Part shown: positions 26,771-36,029 of the stretch, piece after piece | Layout: the number at the start of each line of letters is the position of its first letter | Numbering within the stretch: position 1 is the stretch's first letter | NCBI RefSeq assembly: GCF_900113875.1 | Contig: NZ_FORA01000002.1 | Span: forward strand, 682,001-746,000 | Length of the DNA: 64,000 bases | Direction: 5' to 3' | Source of the DNA: Jannaschia pohangensis | GTDB lineage: Bacteria; Pseudomonadota; Alphaproteobacteria; Rhodobacterales; Rhodobacteraceae | Translations under genes and position numbers: made by a program | The notes under the pieces: generated by a model | What the model saw: the letters and a program-made list of their open reading frames with translations, nothing else | What the model was told of the DNA's origin: nothing | Databases searched by the model: none

Positions 26771-27652
26771 GTGACTCTAGCCTTGACAGTCCTCGAGATC
26801 GTGACGCCGGTGTTCGCCCTGGCGGCCATCGGATTCACCTGGGTCAGGCTCGGGTACGACTACGACACGGCCTTTGTGACACGCCTTGCGATGACACTCG
26901 CCGTGCCCTGTCTGGTCTTTGTCGCGCTGGCCCGGGGCACCATCGACGCAGGCGACGCCGGGACCCTGACCGTGGCGACCCTTGCCGTCTATGCCGCGAT
27001 GTTCATCGCGTTTCGGTTGATCTGCGCGGTGATGCGGCTGGACGTGCGCACCTATCTTGCCCCGCTGGTCTTCGGGAATACCGGCAACCTGGGGTTGCCG
27101 CTCGCCCTGTTTGCGTTCGGCGATCTGGGGTTGGGCTATGCGGTGGTCGTCTTCGCGGTGACGGCAATCCTGCAATTCACGGTCGGGATATGGCTGGTGT
27201 CCGGCGGGGGAAACCCCCTGCGGGCCCTCAAGGAGCCGATGGTACTTGCGACCCTGCTGGGGGCGGTTTTCCTTTGGAAGGGGTGGGCGGTGCCTGCTGT
27301 CGCGCTCAATTCGCTGAACCTTGTTGGTCAGATGGGGATCCCGCTTATGCTGGTCACACTTGGCGTCGCGGTTGCCCGAATCAAACCGTCGGGCATGGGC
27401 CATGTGGCCGGACTCTCGGTGCTCAAAGCCATCGTCTGCACCGGGCTGGCACTCGGGATCGGGCTGGCCTTCGGGTTGGAGGGTGTCACGCTCGGGGTAC
27501 TGACGGTGCAACTGGCCACCCCTGTCGCCGTCAGCTCCTATCTGCTGGCGTTGAAATACGGGGCGGATGCACCGCCCGTCGCGGGTCTTGTCGTCGTGTC
27601 GACCGTGATGTCCGTCGGATTTCTGCCGATCGTTCTGGCCTTCTTTGTCTGA
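26771..27652 (+). CDS. AEC family transporter
   Basis: A 293-residue membrane protein with about ten membrane segments in the auxin-efflux-carrier fold. The first repeat has PVFALAAIGFTWVRLGYD and TRLAMTLAVPCLVF; NTGNLGLPLALFAFG is the conserved unwound helix; the second repeat ends with VQLATPVAVSSYLLALKYG. Bacterial members export malate, malonate or auxin-like acids, so the substrate cannot be fixed. The GTG start at 26771 lacks a clear ribosome site. It is divergent from hspQ. Confidence 0.85.
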   Translation: MTLALTVLEIVTPVFALAAIGFTWVRLGYDYDTAFVTRLAMTLAVPCLVFVALARGTIDAGDAGTLTVATLAVYAAMFIAFRLICAVMRLDVRTYLAPLVFGNTGNLGLPLALFAFGDLGLGYAVVVFAVTAILQFTVGIWLVSGGGNPLRALKEPMVLATLLGAVFLWKGWAVPAVALNSLNLVGQMGIPLMLVTLGVAVARIKPSGMGHVAGLSVLKAIVCTGLALGIGLAFGLEGVTLGVLTVQLATPVAVSSYLLALKYGADAPPVAGLVVVSTVMSVGFLPIVLAFFV

Positions 27653-27725
27653 TGTGATTGGCAGGGGGGCATCGAATCGGCTACAGTGCGGAAAATCGGT
27701 AAGAACAATAAACCGGGCAGTGAGT

Positions 27726-28313
27726 ATGATACGTTATTTGCAGATTGGGTGTCTGCTGGTGCTGACCGCATGCGGCGGTGGCGGCAGCGGAGGAGACGGT
27801 CGCGCGCCGCGCGAGCTCGACAATGCCTGTTCCATCCTGGCGCAGCGCCCCGACTACCTGCGCGCGTTCCGGACGGCAGAGCGCAAGTGGGGCGTCCCCG
27901 TTCATGTTCAGATGGCGACGATCTATCAGGAATCGAAGTTCATCTCGGACGCGCGCACGCCGCTTCGCTATTCGCTCGGCGTGATTCCCGTCGGCCGTCA
28001 GAGCAGCGCCTTCGGCTATTCTCAGGCGCTCGATGCGACCTGGAAGGAATATCAGCAGGCCGAGGGCGGTCGCCGCACCCGGCGCGACGATATCCGCGAT
28101 GCCACCGATTTCATGGGCTGGTATATGGCGGAAACCAACCGCAGCCTCGGCATCTCGCTATCGGACGTGCGCAACCAGTACCTTGCCTATCACGACGGGC
28201 GCACCGGGTATCGGCGCGGAACCTACCGTGGCAAACCCTGGCTCGTGCGGATCGCGGGCGAGTTGGAGGCCCGGGCCGAAGTCTACCGCGTGCAGCTTCA
28301 GAGTTGTTCCTGA
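27726..28313 (+). CDS. Lytic transglycosylase (SLT domain) lipoprotein
   Basis: A 195-residue exported lipoprotein. The lipobox is LTAC with Cys16, followed by a Gly/Ser-rich linker. The SLT-like domain has catalytic Glu69 in VQMATIYQESKFISDAR, then SSAFGYSQALDATW and NQYLAYHDGRTGYRRGTY. It cleaves peptidoglycan glycan strands from the outer membrane side. The end overlaps the opposing FlgJ-like gene by 16 bases. As that FlgJ protein lacks its own muramidase domain, this enzyme could provide the wall-cutting step; that link is inference. Confidence 0.88.
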   Translation: MIRYLQIGCLLVLTACGGGGSGGDGRAPRELDNACSILAQRPDYLRAFRTAERKWGVPVHVQMATIYQESKFISDARTPLRYSLGVIPVGRQSSAFGYSQALDATWKEYQQAEGGRRTRRDDIRDATDFMGWYMAETNRSLGISLSDVRNQYLAYHDGRTGYRRGTYRGKPWLVRIAGELEARAEVYRVQLQSCS

Positions 28314-28600
28314 CCGATAGGCGTGGCGGCCTGGCGGTCGGCAAGCGAGCGATAGATGGCCTCGGCCAAACCTGTCTGACCGCTGGCGGCGACGGCCTCG
28401 GCCTGCGACTGCCTGAGGAAACTGTCGAATTGCGTCTCGCCTCCGCCCCCGGGTGACGGCGTGCCGGTGCCCGAGACGCGCAGAAGTTCGGCAAAGAGAA
28501 ACGCCTCCAGCTGTTGGGCCTGGTCGCGCAGCACGCGATCACGCGCATCAGGCGAGGGCGTCAGTTGCCAGGGAGCCGGGGCGAGCGGTGTCGCGATCAT
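28298..28600 (-). CDS. flgJ: Rod-binding protein (FlgJ N-terminal domain only)
   Basis: A 100-residue protein corresponding to the FlgJ N-terminal rod-capping domain: LRDQAQQLEAFLFAELLRVSG, then FDSFLRQSQAEAVAASGQTG and LAEAIYRSLADRQ. The C-terminal muramidase domain of enterobacterial FlgJ is absent, as is usual in Rhodobacteraceae, where a separate transglycosylase does that job. It acts in the periplasm as scaffold for flagellar rod assembly. It is divergent from fliK with a 114-bp gap. Confidence 0.82.
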   Translation of the reverse strand: MIATPLAPAPWQLTPSPDARDRVLRDQAQQLEAFLFAELLRVSGTGTPSPGGGGETQFDSFLRQSQAEAVAASGQTGLAEAIYRSLADRQAATPIGQEQL

Positions 28601-28714
28601 CGTCTGTCATCCTTTCAAGTCAGGTCGCGCCATCAAAAGCACACAGGAGTAAAGGATTTCGTAATGCCCGCGCCCTAGACAGACCGGATCGAGATGATTC
28701 TATCCGGAGGGGCC

Positions 28715-30568
28715 ATGCTGTCCGACTTCCTGACTGCCATCGCATCGCAACAGGGGCCGAACCCGACCCAACCGGGCGAGGCGCGCAATGCCTTGCCGGA
28801 TGATCCGCAAGGCTTCGAGAGCCTGCTCGAGGCCCCGACCACCCCGCAAACCCGGACACCGGCGCCGCGCGATCCCGTTCCGTCTGGGCAAGACGCCCTG
28901 ATCGTCGCGCTTCGCACCCCAAGACCGGGTCCCGTGGCAGAGCCAGAAGTCGAAGTCCCCGCGTGGCTGGCCGAGGCTTTGGCGCGCGCCCCTGTATCGA
29001 CACCAGAATCTGTTCCGCAGCCCGATCCGATCTCCATTGAAGCGCTCCTTGGCGGTCGCCGAACTGCGGTGCCCGATGTAACCCCGAACCTGGCCGCGCC
29101 GACCGCAGGCTCCGTGGCGGCGCTTCTGACGGGACAGACCGTCCCCCCGACCGATCCGACCACGATCCGGCCCGTTCTGCCCGTCCTGCCGGGCACCGGG
29201 ACCGGGTCTGTTCGGCCTGCCCAACCGGCCAGTCCGCAGCCCCCCGTGGATGTGCCCGGGATCGCGACCTTGATAGCCGCACCGAACCCGTCCTCAGGCG
29301 GGCAGGACGTGGTCCAGGATACTGCAAGCGACCCGATGTGGCGGGCGTTTCAGACCAATCAACAACCTGAATCCCGACCCATTCGATCGGTCGACTTGCA
29401 ACCCGGTCGTCACCCGAAACAAGCAGCCGAGTTTGGCACGCCGACGCTGCCGGGACAGCCCGTGGATCGCACGGGATTTCCCTCCCCTGAACTCTCCGGT
29501 GGTTCCGCGGTCGGCTTACCCGGGAAAACGAACACAGGGGAACTGCGACCGGAAATCGGGGAAGCCTTCGTCGCAAAGCCTGTGCAAACCAAACTGTCGG
29601 AGGGACCGACCTCCGACCCCTTCCGCGCGGTCGCGACCGCCGCCAGCGGATTCGAGACGATCGCCCCGACCTTGGCTGCGGCGGCACCACCCGCCCGTCG
29701 GCCGATATCCGAAGCGATATCCGACACGCCAACCAGAAGCCGCAAGGTTTCGATGGGCGACGCAGCGTCGGTTACCGAAGGTCGGATGCCTTCGGCCACA
29801 GCATTGCCGCTCGTCCGGGACACGGTCAGCCAGTCGGACGATGTCGGCCAGCGCGTGGCGAGCACGCCCCCGCCGATTTCCGACCCGGATCGCACGACTT
29901 CTGTCGTGGGCGATGACCGGTCAGGCAAGACGTCGGCCATTGTCCAAGGCACCGCACAGGCAGACAGCGCTTCAAAACCTGCTCCTTCGGGAGACGTCGC
30001 GGCGGATATTCGCGCCGTCGATACGACCGTTGCCGTCCTGTCCGACCGGGCGCCGACTCAGGCCATCCCCATGCAGACCGATGGCACGCGTGCCGGATCG
30101 GCGGTCCCCCTCGCCCTCCCCGAATTGCGCGACGGCGTGGCCGCGCGGCTGGCACCGATGGCCGAAACGCTTCAGGTCACCACACAGCGCAGCGATGCGG
30201 GCACCATGTCCACGGAGGTCGAACTCGCACCGGCCGATCTAGGACGTCTGAAACTGACGTTGCAGACCGGGGATCGTGGATTGAACCTCGTGGTCACGGT
30301 CGAACGCCCCGAGTCGCTTGAAATGGTGCGCAGGCACCTGGACGGGCTGCACCGATCCTTCATCGCGGATGGCGTCACGCTCACGTCGATCGACATCCAG
30401 ACCGGCGCACGCGGCAACAGTCACGACGGCGGGCAGTCCGCGTTTCGCCATCCCGAAAGACATGCGCCGCAGTCCGAACAATCCGACACCTCGACAAACG
30501 AGAGGGCCGAGGCCGATGCGACGCCGCAACGATCCATCGCGCCAGGGCGCCTCGACATCAGTCTCTAG
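28715..30568 (+). CDS. fliK: Flagellar hook-length control protein FliK
   Basis: A 617-residue protein. Most of the length is low-complexity Pro/Thr/Ser/Ala-rich sequence, the expected ruler region. The C-terminal domain has STEVELAPADLGRLKLTLQT, NLVVTVERPESLEMVRRHLD and GLHRSFIADGVTLTSIDIQT, the FliK substrate-switch domain. I put the start at ATG 28715 because GGAGGGG lies six bases upstream; ATG 28694 is in frame. It couples directly to flgD nine bases downstream. FliK ends hook growth and switches the flagellar export gate. Confidence 0.85.
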   Translation: MLSDFLTAIASQQGPNPTQPGEARNALPDDPQGFESLLEAPTTPQTRTPAPRDPVPSGQDALIVALRTPRPGPVAEPEVEVPAWLAEALARAPVSTPESVPQPDPISIEALLGGRRTAVPDVTPNLAAPTAGSVAALLTGQTVPPTDPTTIRPVLPVLPGTGTGSVRPAQPASPQPPVDVPGIATLIAAPNPSSGGQDVVQDTASDPMWRAFQTNQQPESRPIRSVDLQPGRHPKQAAEFGTPTLPGQPVDRTGFPSPELSGGSAVGLPGKTNTGELRPEIGEAFVAKPVQTKLSEGPTSDPFRAVATAASGFETIAPTLAAAAPPARRPISEAISDTPTRSRKVSMGDAASVTEGRMPSATALPLVRDTVSQSDDVGQRVASTPPPISDPDRTTSVVGDDRSGKTSAIVQGTAQADSASKPAPSGDVAADIRAVDTTVAVLSDRAPTQAIPMQTDGTRAGSAVPLALPELRDGVAARLAPMAETLQVTTQRSDAGTMSTEVELAPADLGRLKLTLQTGDRGLNLVVTVERPESLEMVRRHLDGLHRSFIADGVTLTSIDIQTGARGNSHDGGQSAFRHPERHAPQSEQSDTSTNERAEADATPQRSIAPGRLDISL

Positions 30569-30577
30569 GAGGGACGC

Positions 30578-31243
30578 ATGGACATCTCGACGACTTCTTT
30601 CACAAGCCCGGCTTCGGCCAGTGCCGCCAGCACCAACAGCGCCGGTACGAATATCGCATCGGATTTCGACACCTTCCTGAGGTTGCTGACCGCCCAGATC
30701 CGCAACCAGGACCCGTTGGAGCCCGCCGATTCAACCGAATACACGGCCCAACTCGCCACCTTCTCGAATGTCGAACAGGCGGTGAAGACAAATGACCTGC
30801 TGGCGCAGATGATCACCCGGCTCGATACGCAACAGGTCACCGGGGCCTCCGACTGGATCGGAATGGAGGTCCGGCACACCGGTCCGGTCGGCCATACCGG
30901 CGGATCGACCGTACTCTATACGCAGATCAATCCAGTTGCCGACCGCGCGGAGCTTGCGATCCTCGACGAGAACGGGGCCGAGATCGGGCGCTATCCCATC
31001 GACCCGGACGCGCCGTCCCTCTCCTGGCCCGCTGACGGTCAGGGGGGCTCGGTCCCCAACGGCCTGTATCAGCTTTATATCGACAGCTGGGCGGGGGACC
31101 GGAAACTCGATCCCACCGTTCTGGCGCATTATGCGCCCGTCAATGAGGTCTTGCTGGGCCGGTCCGGCACAGAGCTGATCATCGGCGGTGGCGTCCGTCT
31201 GCCCATCGATCAGCTGGAATCGATCCGTCGGCCGCCCGCCTGA
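30578..31243 (+). CDS. flgD: Flagellar hook assembly protein FlgD
   Basis: A 221-residue hook-cap protein. The N-terminal export and cap region has SDFDTFLRLLTAQIRNQDPL followed by STEYTAQLATFSNVEQAVKT, which is the FlgD signature. The C-terminal half carries the FlgD Ig-like/tudor domains (LSWPADGQGGSVPNGLYQLY). It forms the scaffold for hook polymerisation. GGAGGG precedes the ATG. It is the second gene of a fliK-flgD unit that ends against ubiB; no other flagellar genes are visible. Confidence 0.9.
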   Translation: MDISTTSFTSPASASAASTNSAGTNIASDFDTFLRLLTAQIRNQDPLEPADSTEYTAQLATFSNVEQAVKTNDLLAQMITRLDTQQVTGASDWIGMEVRHTGPVGHTGGSTVLYTQINPVADRAELAILDENGAEIGRYPIDPDAPSLSWPADGQGGSVPNGLYQLYIDSWAGDRKLDPTVLAHYAPVNEVLLGRSGTELIIGGGVRLPIDQLESIRRPPA

Positions 31244-31255
31244 CGCCTGCCCGCG

Positions 31256-32788
31256 CTACAGAACCTGAAGCAAGGCTGCCACGCCGGAGGCCACCACCAC
31301 ACCGGCACCGAACCAGAGCCAGGGCCGACCGGCAGCGCGACGCCGGGCCACTTCCGCCACTTTGGGATCAGGCCGGCGCAAGGCGTCTTCGACCGCACGG
31401 GGCAGATGCGGACCGAACCTCGACAACACCCTCAGCGTCTTGCCCAGATCGCGCACCAGAGCCCGCGGGCCAAGGTTCTCGCGGATATAGCGTTCCACCT
31501 CGGGCCCGGCTGCGGTCCAGAGGTTCATGTGCGGATTGAGCGTGCGGGCAACACCTTCGACGACCACCATCGTACGCTGCAACAGGATCAGTTCGGTCCG
31601 CGTCTCCATCCCGAACCGTTCCGTCACTTCGAAAAGATAGGCCAGCAAACGCCCCATGGAGATGCGCGAGGCATCCATCCCGAAGATCGGTTCGCCGACC
31701 GACCGCAGGGCCTGCGCAAAGAGGTCGATATCCCGATCTGCCGGCACATAGCCCGCCTCGAAGTGGACTTCGGCGACACGTCGGTAATCCTTGCGGATGA
31801 AACCCATCAGAATCTCGGCATAGACGCGGCGCGTGTATTCATCGAGCCGCCCCATGATCCCGAAATCCAGCGCGACGATATCGCCGTTCGGGGCCACCTT
31901 GAGATTGCCTTGATGCATGTCGGCATGGAAATATCCGTCGCGCAGCGCGTGCCGCAGGAACATGGCGATCACCCGTTCCGACAGGGCCGCGCGATCGTGG
32001 CCCGCCGCATCGATCGCGGCGAGGTCGGCCATCTGAACGCCTTCTTCCCAGTCGAGCGTCATGACCGCCCGACCGGACAGGCTCCATTCGACGCCGGGCA
32101 CGCGGAAGCCTTCGTCGCGGGCCGTGTTGGCGGCGAATTCGCCGGCGGCGGCAGCCTCGGTTCGCAGGTCCAGCTCCTGCTGCACAGTCTCGTCGAAATG
32201 GGCGATGACATCCATGGGTCGCAACCGTCGGGCCGACGACGACAGCATCTCGATGACGCGTGCGCCCAGATAGAACGCATCGATGTCGCGCCGGAAAGCC
32301 CGCGCGATTCCGGGGCGCAGCACCTTGACCGCGACCTTCCGCCCGTCACCGACCAGTCTTGCCTGATGGACCTGCGCGATGGAGGCGGCGGCGACGGGGT
32401 CGGAAAACTCCGAAAAGATCGACGACAACGGCACTTCGAGATCCGCTTCGATCATGGCCTTGGCCTGATCGGTCGGGAACGGAGGAAGCTTGTCCTGCAG
32501 GACGCGCAACTGCAGCGCCAGTTCATCGCCCACGAAGTCGGGCCGCGTCGACAGGATCTGGCCCAGCTTGATGTAGCTCGGTCCAAGGGCGGTAATGGCG
32601 CGGGTAACGGGCGGCAGAGCCGGATCGCCCGCGAAACCCAGCCACTTGAACGGCCAGCCCAGAACGCGGGCCGCGATCCGCAACTCGCGCGGGGCGTTCA
32701 GCTGATCGAGGACGACATCCATTGCCCCGGTCTTCTCGAAGGTCCCGGCCGTCCGGATCAGACGCCAGAGGTTGTGCGGCCCCCTCAT
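31256..32788 (-). CDS. ubiB: Ubiquinone biosynthesis atypical kinase UbiB
   Basis: A 510-residue ABC1/ADCK-family protein needed for ubiquinone synthesis. The KxGQ motif is in LGPSYIKLGQILSTRPDFVG, the Ala-rich nucleotide loop in PVAAASIAQVHQARL, the lysine in KVAVKVLRPGI, and the metal site in YFHADMHQGNLKV and IVALDFGIMGRLDE. The C-terminus ends with a membrane anchor (PWLWFGAGVVVASGVAALLQ). It lies 13 bp downstream of ubiE on the same strand. In related genomes this gene is usually followed by coaBC and dut; here flagellar genes follow. Confidence 0.94.
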   Translation of the reverse strand: MRGPHNLWRLIRTAGTFEKTGAMDVVLDQLNAPRELRIAARVLGWPFKWLGFAGDPALPPVTRAITALGPSYIKLGQILSTRPDFVGDELALQLRVLQDKLPPFPTDQAKAMIEADLEVPLSSIFSEFSDPVAAASIAQVHQARLVGDGRKVAVKVLRPGIARAFRRDIDAFYLGARVIEMLSSSARRLRPMDVIAHFDETVQQELDLRTEAAAAGEFAANTARDEGFRVPGVEWSLSGRAVMTLDWEEGVQMADLAAIDAAGHDRAALSERVIAMFLRHALRDGYFHADMHQGNLKVAPNGDIVALDFGIMGRLDEYTRRVYAEILMGFIRKDYRRVAEVHFEAGYVPADRDIDLFAQALRSVGEPIFGMDASRISMGRLLAYLFEVTERFGMETRTELILLQRTMVVVEGVARTLNPHMNLWTAAGPEVERYIRENLGPRALVRDLGKTLRVLSRFGPHLPRAVEDALRRPDPKVAEVARRRAAGRPWLWFGAGVVVASGVAALLQVL

Positions 32789-32801
32789 CGACGGATGACC
32801 A

Positions 32802-33554
32802 TCAGAGTTTCCAGCCGGAATGCAGCGCCGCGATCCCGAACGACAGGTTGCGATATTTCACATTGCCGAACCCCGCATCGACGATCATCCCGGCGAAACG
32901 GTCCTGATCGGGAAACTGGCGGATCGACTCGACAAGATACTGATAGCTGTCGCGATCCCCGGCAATCGCCTGGCCCATGCGCGGGATCACGTTGAAGGAA
33001 TAGAGGTCATAGGCCTTCTGCATCAGTGGGTTGGGCAATTGGCTGAACTCCAGCACCATCAGGCGGCCACCCGGGCGCAACACGCGAAAGGCCTCGCGCA
33101 GGGCGTCTCCGATGCGGGTCACGTTCCGGATGCCGAAGCTGATGGTATAGACGTCGAAGGTCGCATCCTCGAACGGCAGGGCCATGGCATCGCCCGCAAC
33201 CCAATCGAGACGGTCCGAAAAACCCTCGGCCTCGGCCCGGCCGCGCCCGGCGACCAGCATGCCTTCGGTCATGTCGCAGACGACGGCACTGGCCTCCGGG
33301 GCGCGGGTCAGGAAGCGAAAAGCGATGTCACCGGTGCCGCCCGCCACGTCCAGCAAGCGTTGGCCGGCCCGCGGGGCCAGCCAATCGAGCATCGCATCCT
33401 TCCAGATCCGATGCACCCCCATCGACATGGCGTCGTTCATCACGTCGTATTTGGAGGCCACCGACGAAAACACCCCGTGGACCATTCCGGCCTTCTGGTC
33501 TTCGTCCACGGTCTGGAAACCGAAATGCGTCGTGCTCTTGCCGTCTTGCGTCAT
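32802..33554 (-). CDS. ubiE: Ubiquinone/menaquinone methyltransferase UbiE
   Basis: A 250-residue SAM methyltransferase acting at the C-methylation step of ubiquinone synthesis. Conserved pieces are [20 protein letters not shown] and [12 protein letters not shown] motif [33 protein letters not shown] and [12 protein letters not shown]. The C-terminus [17 protein letters not shown] is typical. It forms an operon with ubiB and is divergent from mutM with a 68-bp gap. Confidence 0.96.
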   Translation of the reverse strand: MTQDGKSTTHFGFQTVDEDQKAGMVHGVFSSVASKYDVMNDAMSMGVHRIWKDAMLDWLAPRAGQRLLDVAGGTGDIAFRFLTRAPEASAVVCDMTEGMLVAGRGRAEAEGFSDRLDWVAGDAMALPFEDATFDVYTISFGIRNVTRIGDALREAFRVLRPGGRLMVLEFSQLPNPLMQKAYDLYSFNVIPRMGQAIAGDRDSYQYLVESIRQFPDQDRFAGMIVDAGFGNVKYRNLSFGIAALHSGWKL

Positions 33555-33622
33555 CGGACAATCATCCTCATCTGTCGGACTGACTTATAGGGCGCGGGGC
33601 CGCGCCTGCAACGTGAGGTCCC

Positions 33623-34474
33623 ATGCCAGAGCTGCCGGAAGTTGAGACGGTTCGTCGCGGGCTGACCCCCGCGCTGGAAGGCGCGCGCCTGATCCGGGTC
33701 GATGTGAACCGCGCCGATCTGCGCTGGCCCTTTCCCGAACGGATGGCCGAACGGATGACCGGGGCCCGGATCACCGGGCTTGGGCGGCGGTCGAAATACC
33801 TGCTGCTGCATCTGGACCGGGGCGAGACGCTGATCGTGCATCTGGGGATGTCGGGACGGATGGTGGTCGATGACGCGCAACCCGGGCTGTTCCATTATCC
33901 CCATGGTTGGCTGCCGCAGCATGACCATGTCCTGTTCCACACCGACCGGGGCGCGCGGGTCGTGTTCAACGATGCGCGCCGGTTCGGAGCGATGGACCTG
34001 CATCCGACCGAGTCGCTGGAGCAGCATTGGCTGATCGAGAAGCTGGGGCCGGAGCCCTTGGGCAATGCGTTCAACGAGGCGCATCTGATCGCAGCGTTCC
34101 GGGGTCGCAACACGCCCGTGAAATCCGCGCTTCTGGATCAGCGGATCGTGGCGGGTCTAGGCAACATCTATGTGTCCGAAGCGCTTCACCGCGCGGGAAT
34201 CGCCCCCACACGCAAGGCAGGACGAATCGCCGCGGGACGGGTCGCGGCCCTGGTTCCGATCATTCGCGAGGTGCTGGCCGAGGCGATCGCGGCAGGCGGA
34301 TCATCGCTTCAGGACCACCGGCAGGCCGATGGAAACCTTGGGTATTTTCAACACAGTTTCCGGGTCTACGACCGCGAGGGGCACCCCTGCGCCGGTGATG
34401 GCTGCGACGGATCCATTCGCCGGATCGTGCAATCGGGCCGCTCGACCTTCTATTGCGCGACCTGCCAGAGATGA
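33623..34474 (+). CDS. mutM: Formamidopyrimidine-DNA glycosylase
   Basis: A 283-residue Fpg enzyme that removes 8-oxoguanine and ring-opened purines and cuts the abasic site. The N-terminus [14 protein letters not shown] supplies catalytic Pro2 and Glu3. The helix-two-turn-helix region has [20 protein letters not shown], and the C-terminal zinc finger has two Cys pairs ([10 protein letters not shown] and TFYCATCQR). Length and order are normal. It lies 59 bp before the enoyl-CoA hydratase gene. Confidence 0.96.
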   Translation: MPELPEVETVRRGLTPALEGARLIRVDVNRADLRWPFPERMAERMTGARITGLGRRSKYLLLHLDRGETLIVHLGMSGRMVVDDAQPGLFHYPHGWLPQHDHVLFHTDRGARVVFNDARRFGAMDLHPTESLEQHWLIEKLGPEPLGNAFNEAHLIAAFRGRNTPVKSALLDQRIVAGLGNIYVSEALHRAGIAPTRKAGRIAAGRVAALVPIIREVLAEAIAAGGSSLQDHRQADGNLGYFQHSFRVYDREGHPCAGDGCDGSIRRIVQSGRSTFYCATCQR

Positions 34475-34533
34475 CTTGAAACCCCCCGCCAACCGGGGCA
34501 GGCCTGACATCTGGACAACCTGCGAGGCAGACC

Positions 34534-35310
34534 ATGGGTTACGAGACACTGAAGGTCGAGATCAGCAATCATGTGGCCCTGATCCGTCTGGATCGGCCCG
34601 AAGCGCTCAACGCGCTGAACTCGATGCTGCTGTCTGAACTGACAAAGGCGCTTGTGGCCGCGCAGGACGACAAGACGGTGCGCTGCATCGTGCTGACCGG
34701 ATCGGAAAAGGCCTTTGCGGCGGGCGCCGACATCACCGAAATGGCTCAGAAGTCCTTTGTCGACGTGTTCATGGGTGATCTGTTCGGGACCGAGGTCGAT
34801 CGCTTCATGCGCATCCGCAAGCCGATCATCGCAGCCGTTTCCGGCTATGCCCTGGGCGGCGGGTGCGAGTTGGCGATGATGTGCGATTTCATCATCGCGG
34901 CGGATACCGCCAAGTTCGGCCAGCCGGAAATCAACCTTGGCGTCGTGGCGGGCATGGGCGGGACCCAGCGCCTGACGCGTGCCGTGGGCAAGGCCAAATC
35001 GATGGACATGCATCTGACGGGGCGCTTCATGGACGCCGCCGAAGCCGAGCGGTCCGGTCTCGTCAGCCGCGTGGTTCCGGCCAAGAAACTGGTCGAGGAG
35101 GCCTTGGCCGCCGCGGCCAAGATCGCCGAGAAATCCATGGTGACGGTTACCGCCGTCAAGGAAGCCGTCAACCAGAGCCAGGAGATGGGGCTGCGCGAAG
35201 GGCTGCTGTTCGAAAAACGTCTGTTTCATTCGCTGTTCGCCTCCGAAGACCGGGCCGAGGGGATGAAGGCCTTCGTCGAAAAGCGTGAACCACAGTTTCG
35301 CGACAAGTGA
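34534..35310 (+). CDS. Enoyl-CoA hydratase
   Basis: A 258-residue crotonase-fold enzyme that hydrates trans-2-enoyl-CoA. The first oxyanion-hole segment is [13 protein letters not shown], the second is [20 protein letters not shown]. The catalytic glutamates lie in GGGCELAM and [19 protein letters not shown], both conserved. Position beside mutM and rpsT is the usual roseobacter order. Specific pathway (fatty acid, phenylacetate or amino acid breakdown) is not evident. Confidence 0.92.
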   Translation: MGYETLKVEISNHVALIRLDRPEALNALNSMLLSELTKALVAAQDDKTVRCIVLTGSEKAFAAGADITEMAQKSFVDVFMGDLFGTEVDRFMRIRKPIIAAVSGYALGGGCELAMMCDFIIAADTAKFGQPEINLGVVAGMGGTQRLTRAVGKAKSMDMHLTGRFMDAAEAERSGLVSRVVPAKKLVEEALAAAAKIAEKSMVTVTAVKEAVNQSQEMGLREGLLFEKRLFHSLFASEDRAEGMKAFVEKREPQFRDK

Positions 35311-35336
35311 CCACGCGGCCCCGGGAACGGGCCTGC

Positions 35337-35365
35337 TTGACCTGACGCCCCCCCTCGTCTAAGCG
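35337..35365 (+). promoter_or_regulatory. Candidate rpsT promoter
   Basis: CTTGACC followed 17 bp later by TAAGCG, about 125 bases before the rpsT start. The -35 is good; the -10 is poor. Confidence 0.3.
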
Positions 35366-35490
35366 ACGCCGATCATGCGTGTGAGGCCCGCTTTGGCCGG
35401 AGTGACCTGTCGGACCCTGTGCCGGCAATTTTGGTCGGCGATACCCTTCGCGCGCATTCAATTTCAAATGCCCGAGAAAGGGACCCGACC

Positions 35491-35757
35491 ATGGCCAACT
35501 CTCCCCAGTCCAAGAAACGCGCCCGCCAGAACGAGCGTCGCTTTGCCGTGAACAAGGCACGCCGCTCGCGGATTCGCACCTACCTGCGCAAGGTCGAAGA
35601 GGCGATCGCCTCGGGCGACCAGGCCGCCGCCGCCGCTGCGCTGAAGGCCGCCCAGCCCGAGATCATGCGCGGCGTGACCAAGGGCGTTTTCCACAAGAAC
35701 ACCGCATCGCGGAAAGTGTCGCGCCTGTCGTCGCGCGTGAAGGCCTTGAACGCCTGA
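35491..35757 (+). CDS. rpsT: Small ribosomal subunit protein S20
   Basis: An 88-residue basic protein, normal S20 length. It starts [20 protein letters not shown] and has the helical [18 protein letters not shown] and [20 protein letters not shown] segments that bind 16S rRNA. ATG 35491 follows GAAAGGGACCCGACC; an in-frame upstream ATG adds unrelated residues. A strong intrinsic terminator follows at 35814. Position upstream of dnaA is the usual alphaproteobacterial order. Confidence 0.97.
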   Translation: MANSPQSKKRARQNERRFAVNKARRSRIRTYLRKVEEAIASGDQAAAAAALKAAQPEIMRGVTKGVFHKNTASRKVSRLSSRVKALNA

Positions 35758-35763
35758 CACGCC

Positions 35764-36029
35764 GATTCTCGGGTCGCTGCAAAATTGCACGGCCACAGGT
35801 CAAGAGATTCGAGAGCCCGCCCTTGGCGGGCTTTTTTTATCGCCACCGATCAGAGACTTGAGACTGGTATGGCAGATTCTTTTCGCCCCTCGCCCGAGTC
35901 AAGAACGAAGAGTCGTTGAGGCGCCGACACCCCACAGGTATCTGATTGAGCGAGCGAGTCAGATCGCTAGGGGACATTGATGAGTACGTCTGCGGAAGCT
36001 TTGGTTTCCGAGGTAACACCTCGGGAGTC
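35764..36029. promoter_or_regulatory. Cluster of seven GANTC sites upstream of rhodanese-dnaA
   Basis: GANTC, the CcrM methylation target of alphaproteobacteria, occurs at 35764, 35806, 35875, 35896, 35910, 35956 and 36025. About one would be expected in 266 bp if GC is near 64 percent. In Caulobacter, methylation of such sites ties dnaA transcription to replication. The seventh site lies inside the rhodanese reading frame. Confidence 0.6.
35814..35838 (+). terminator. Intrinsic terminator of rpsT
   Basis: An 8-bp stem (AGCCCGCC paired with GGCGGGCT, three-base loop) runs into a seven-T tract. This is a textbook rho-independent terminator 57 bp after the S20 stop. Confidence 0.92.
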
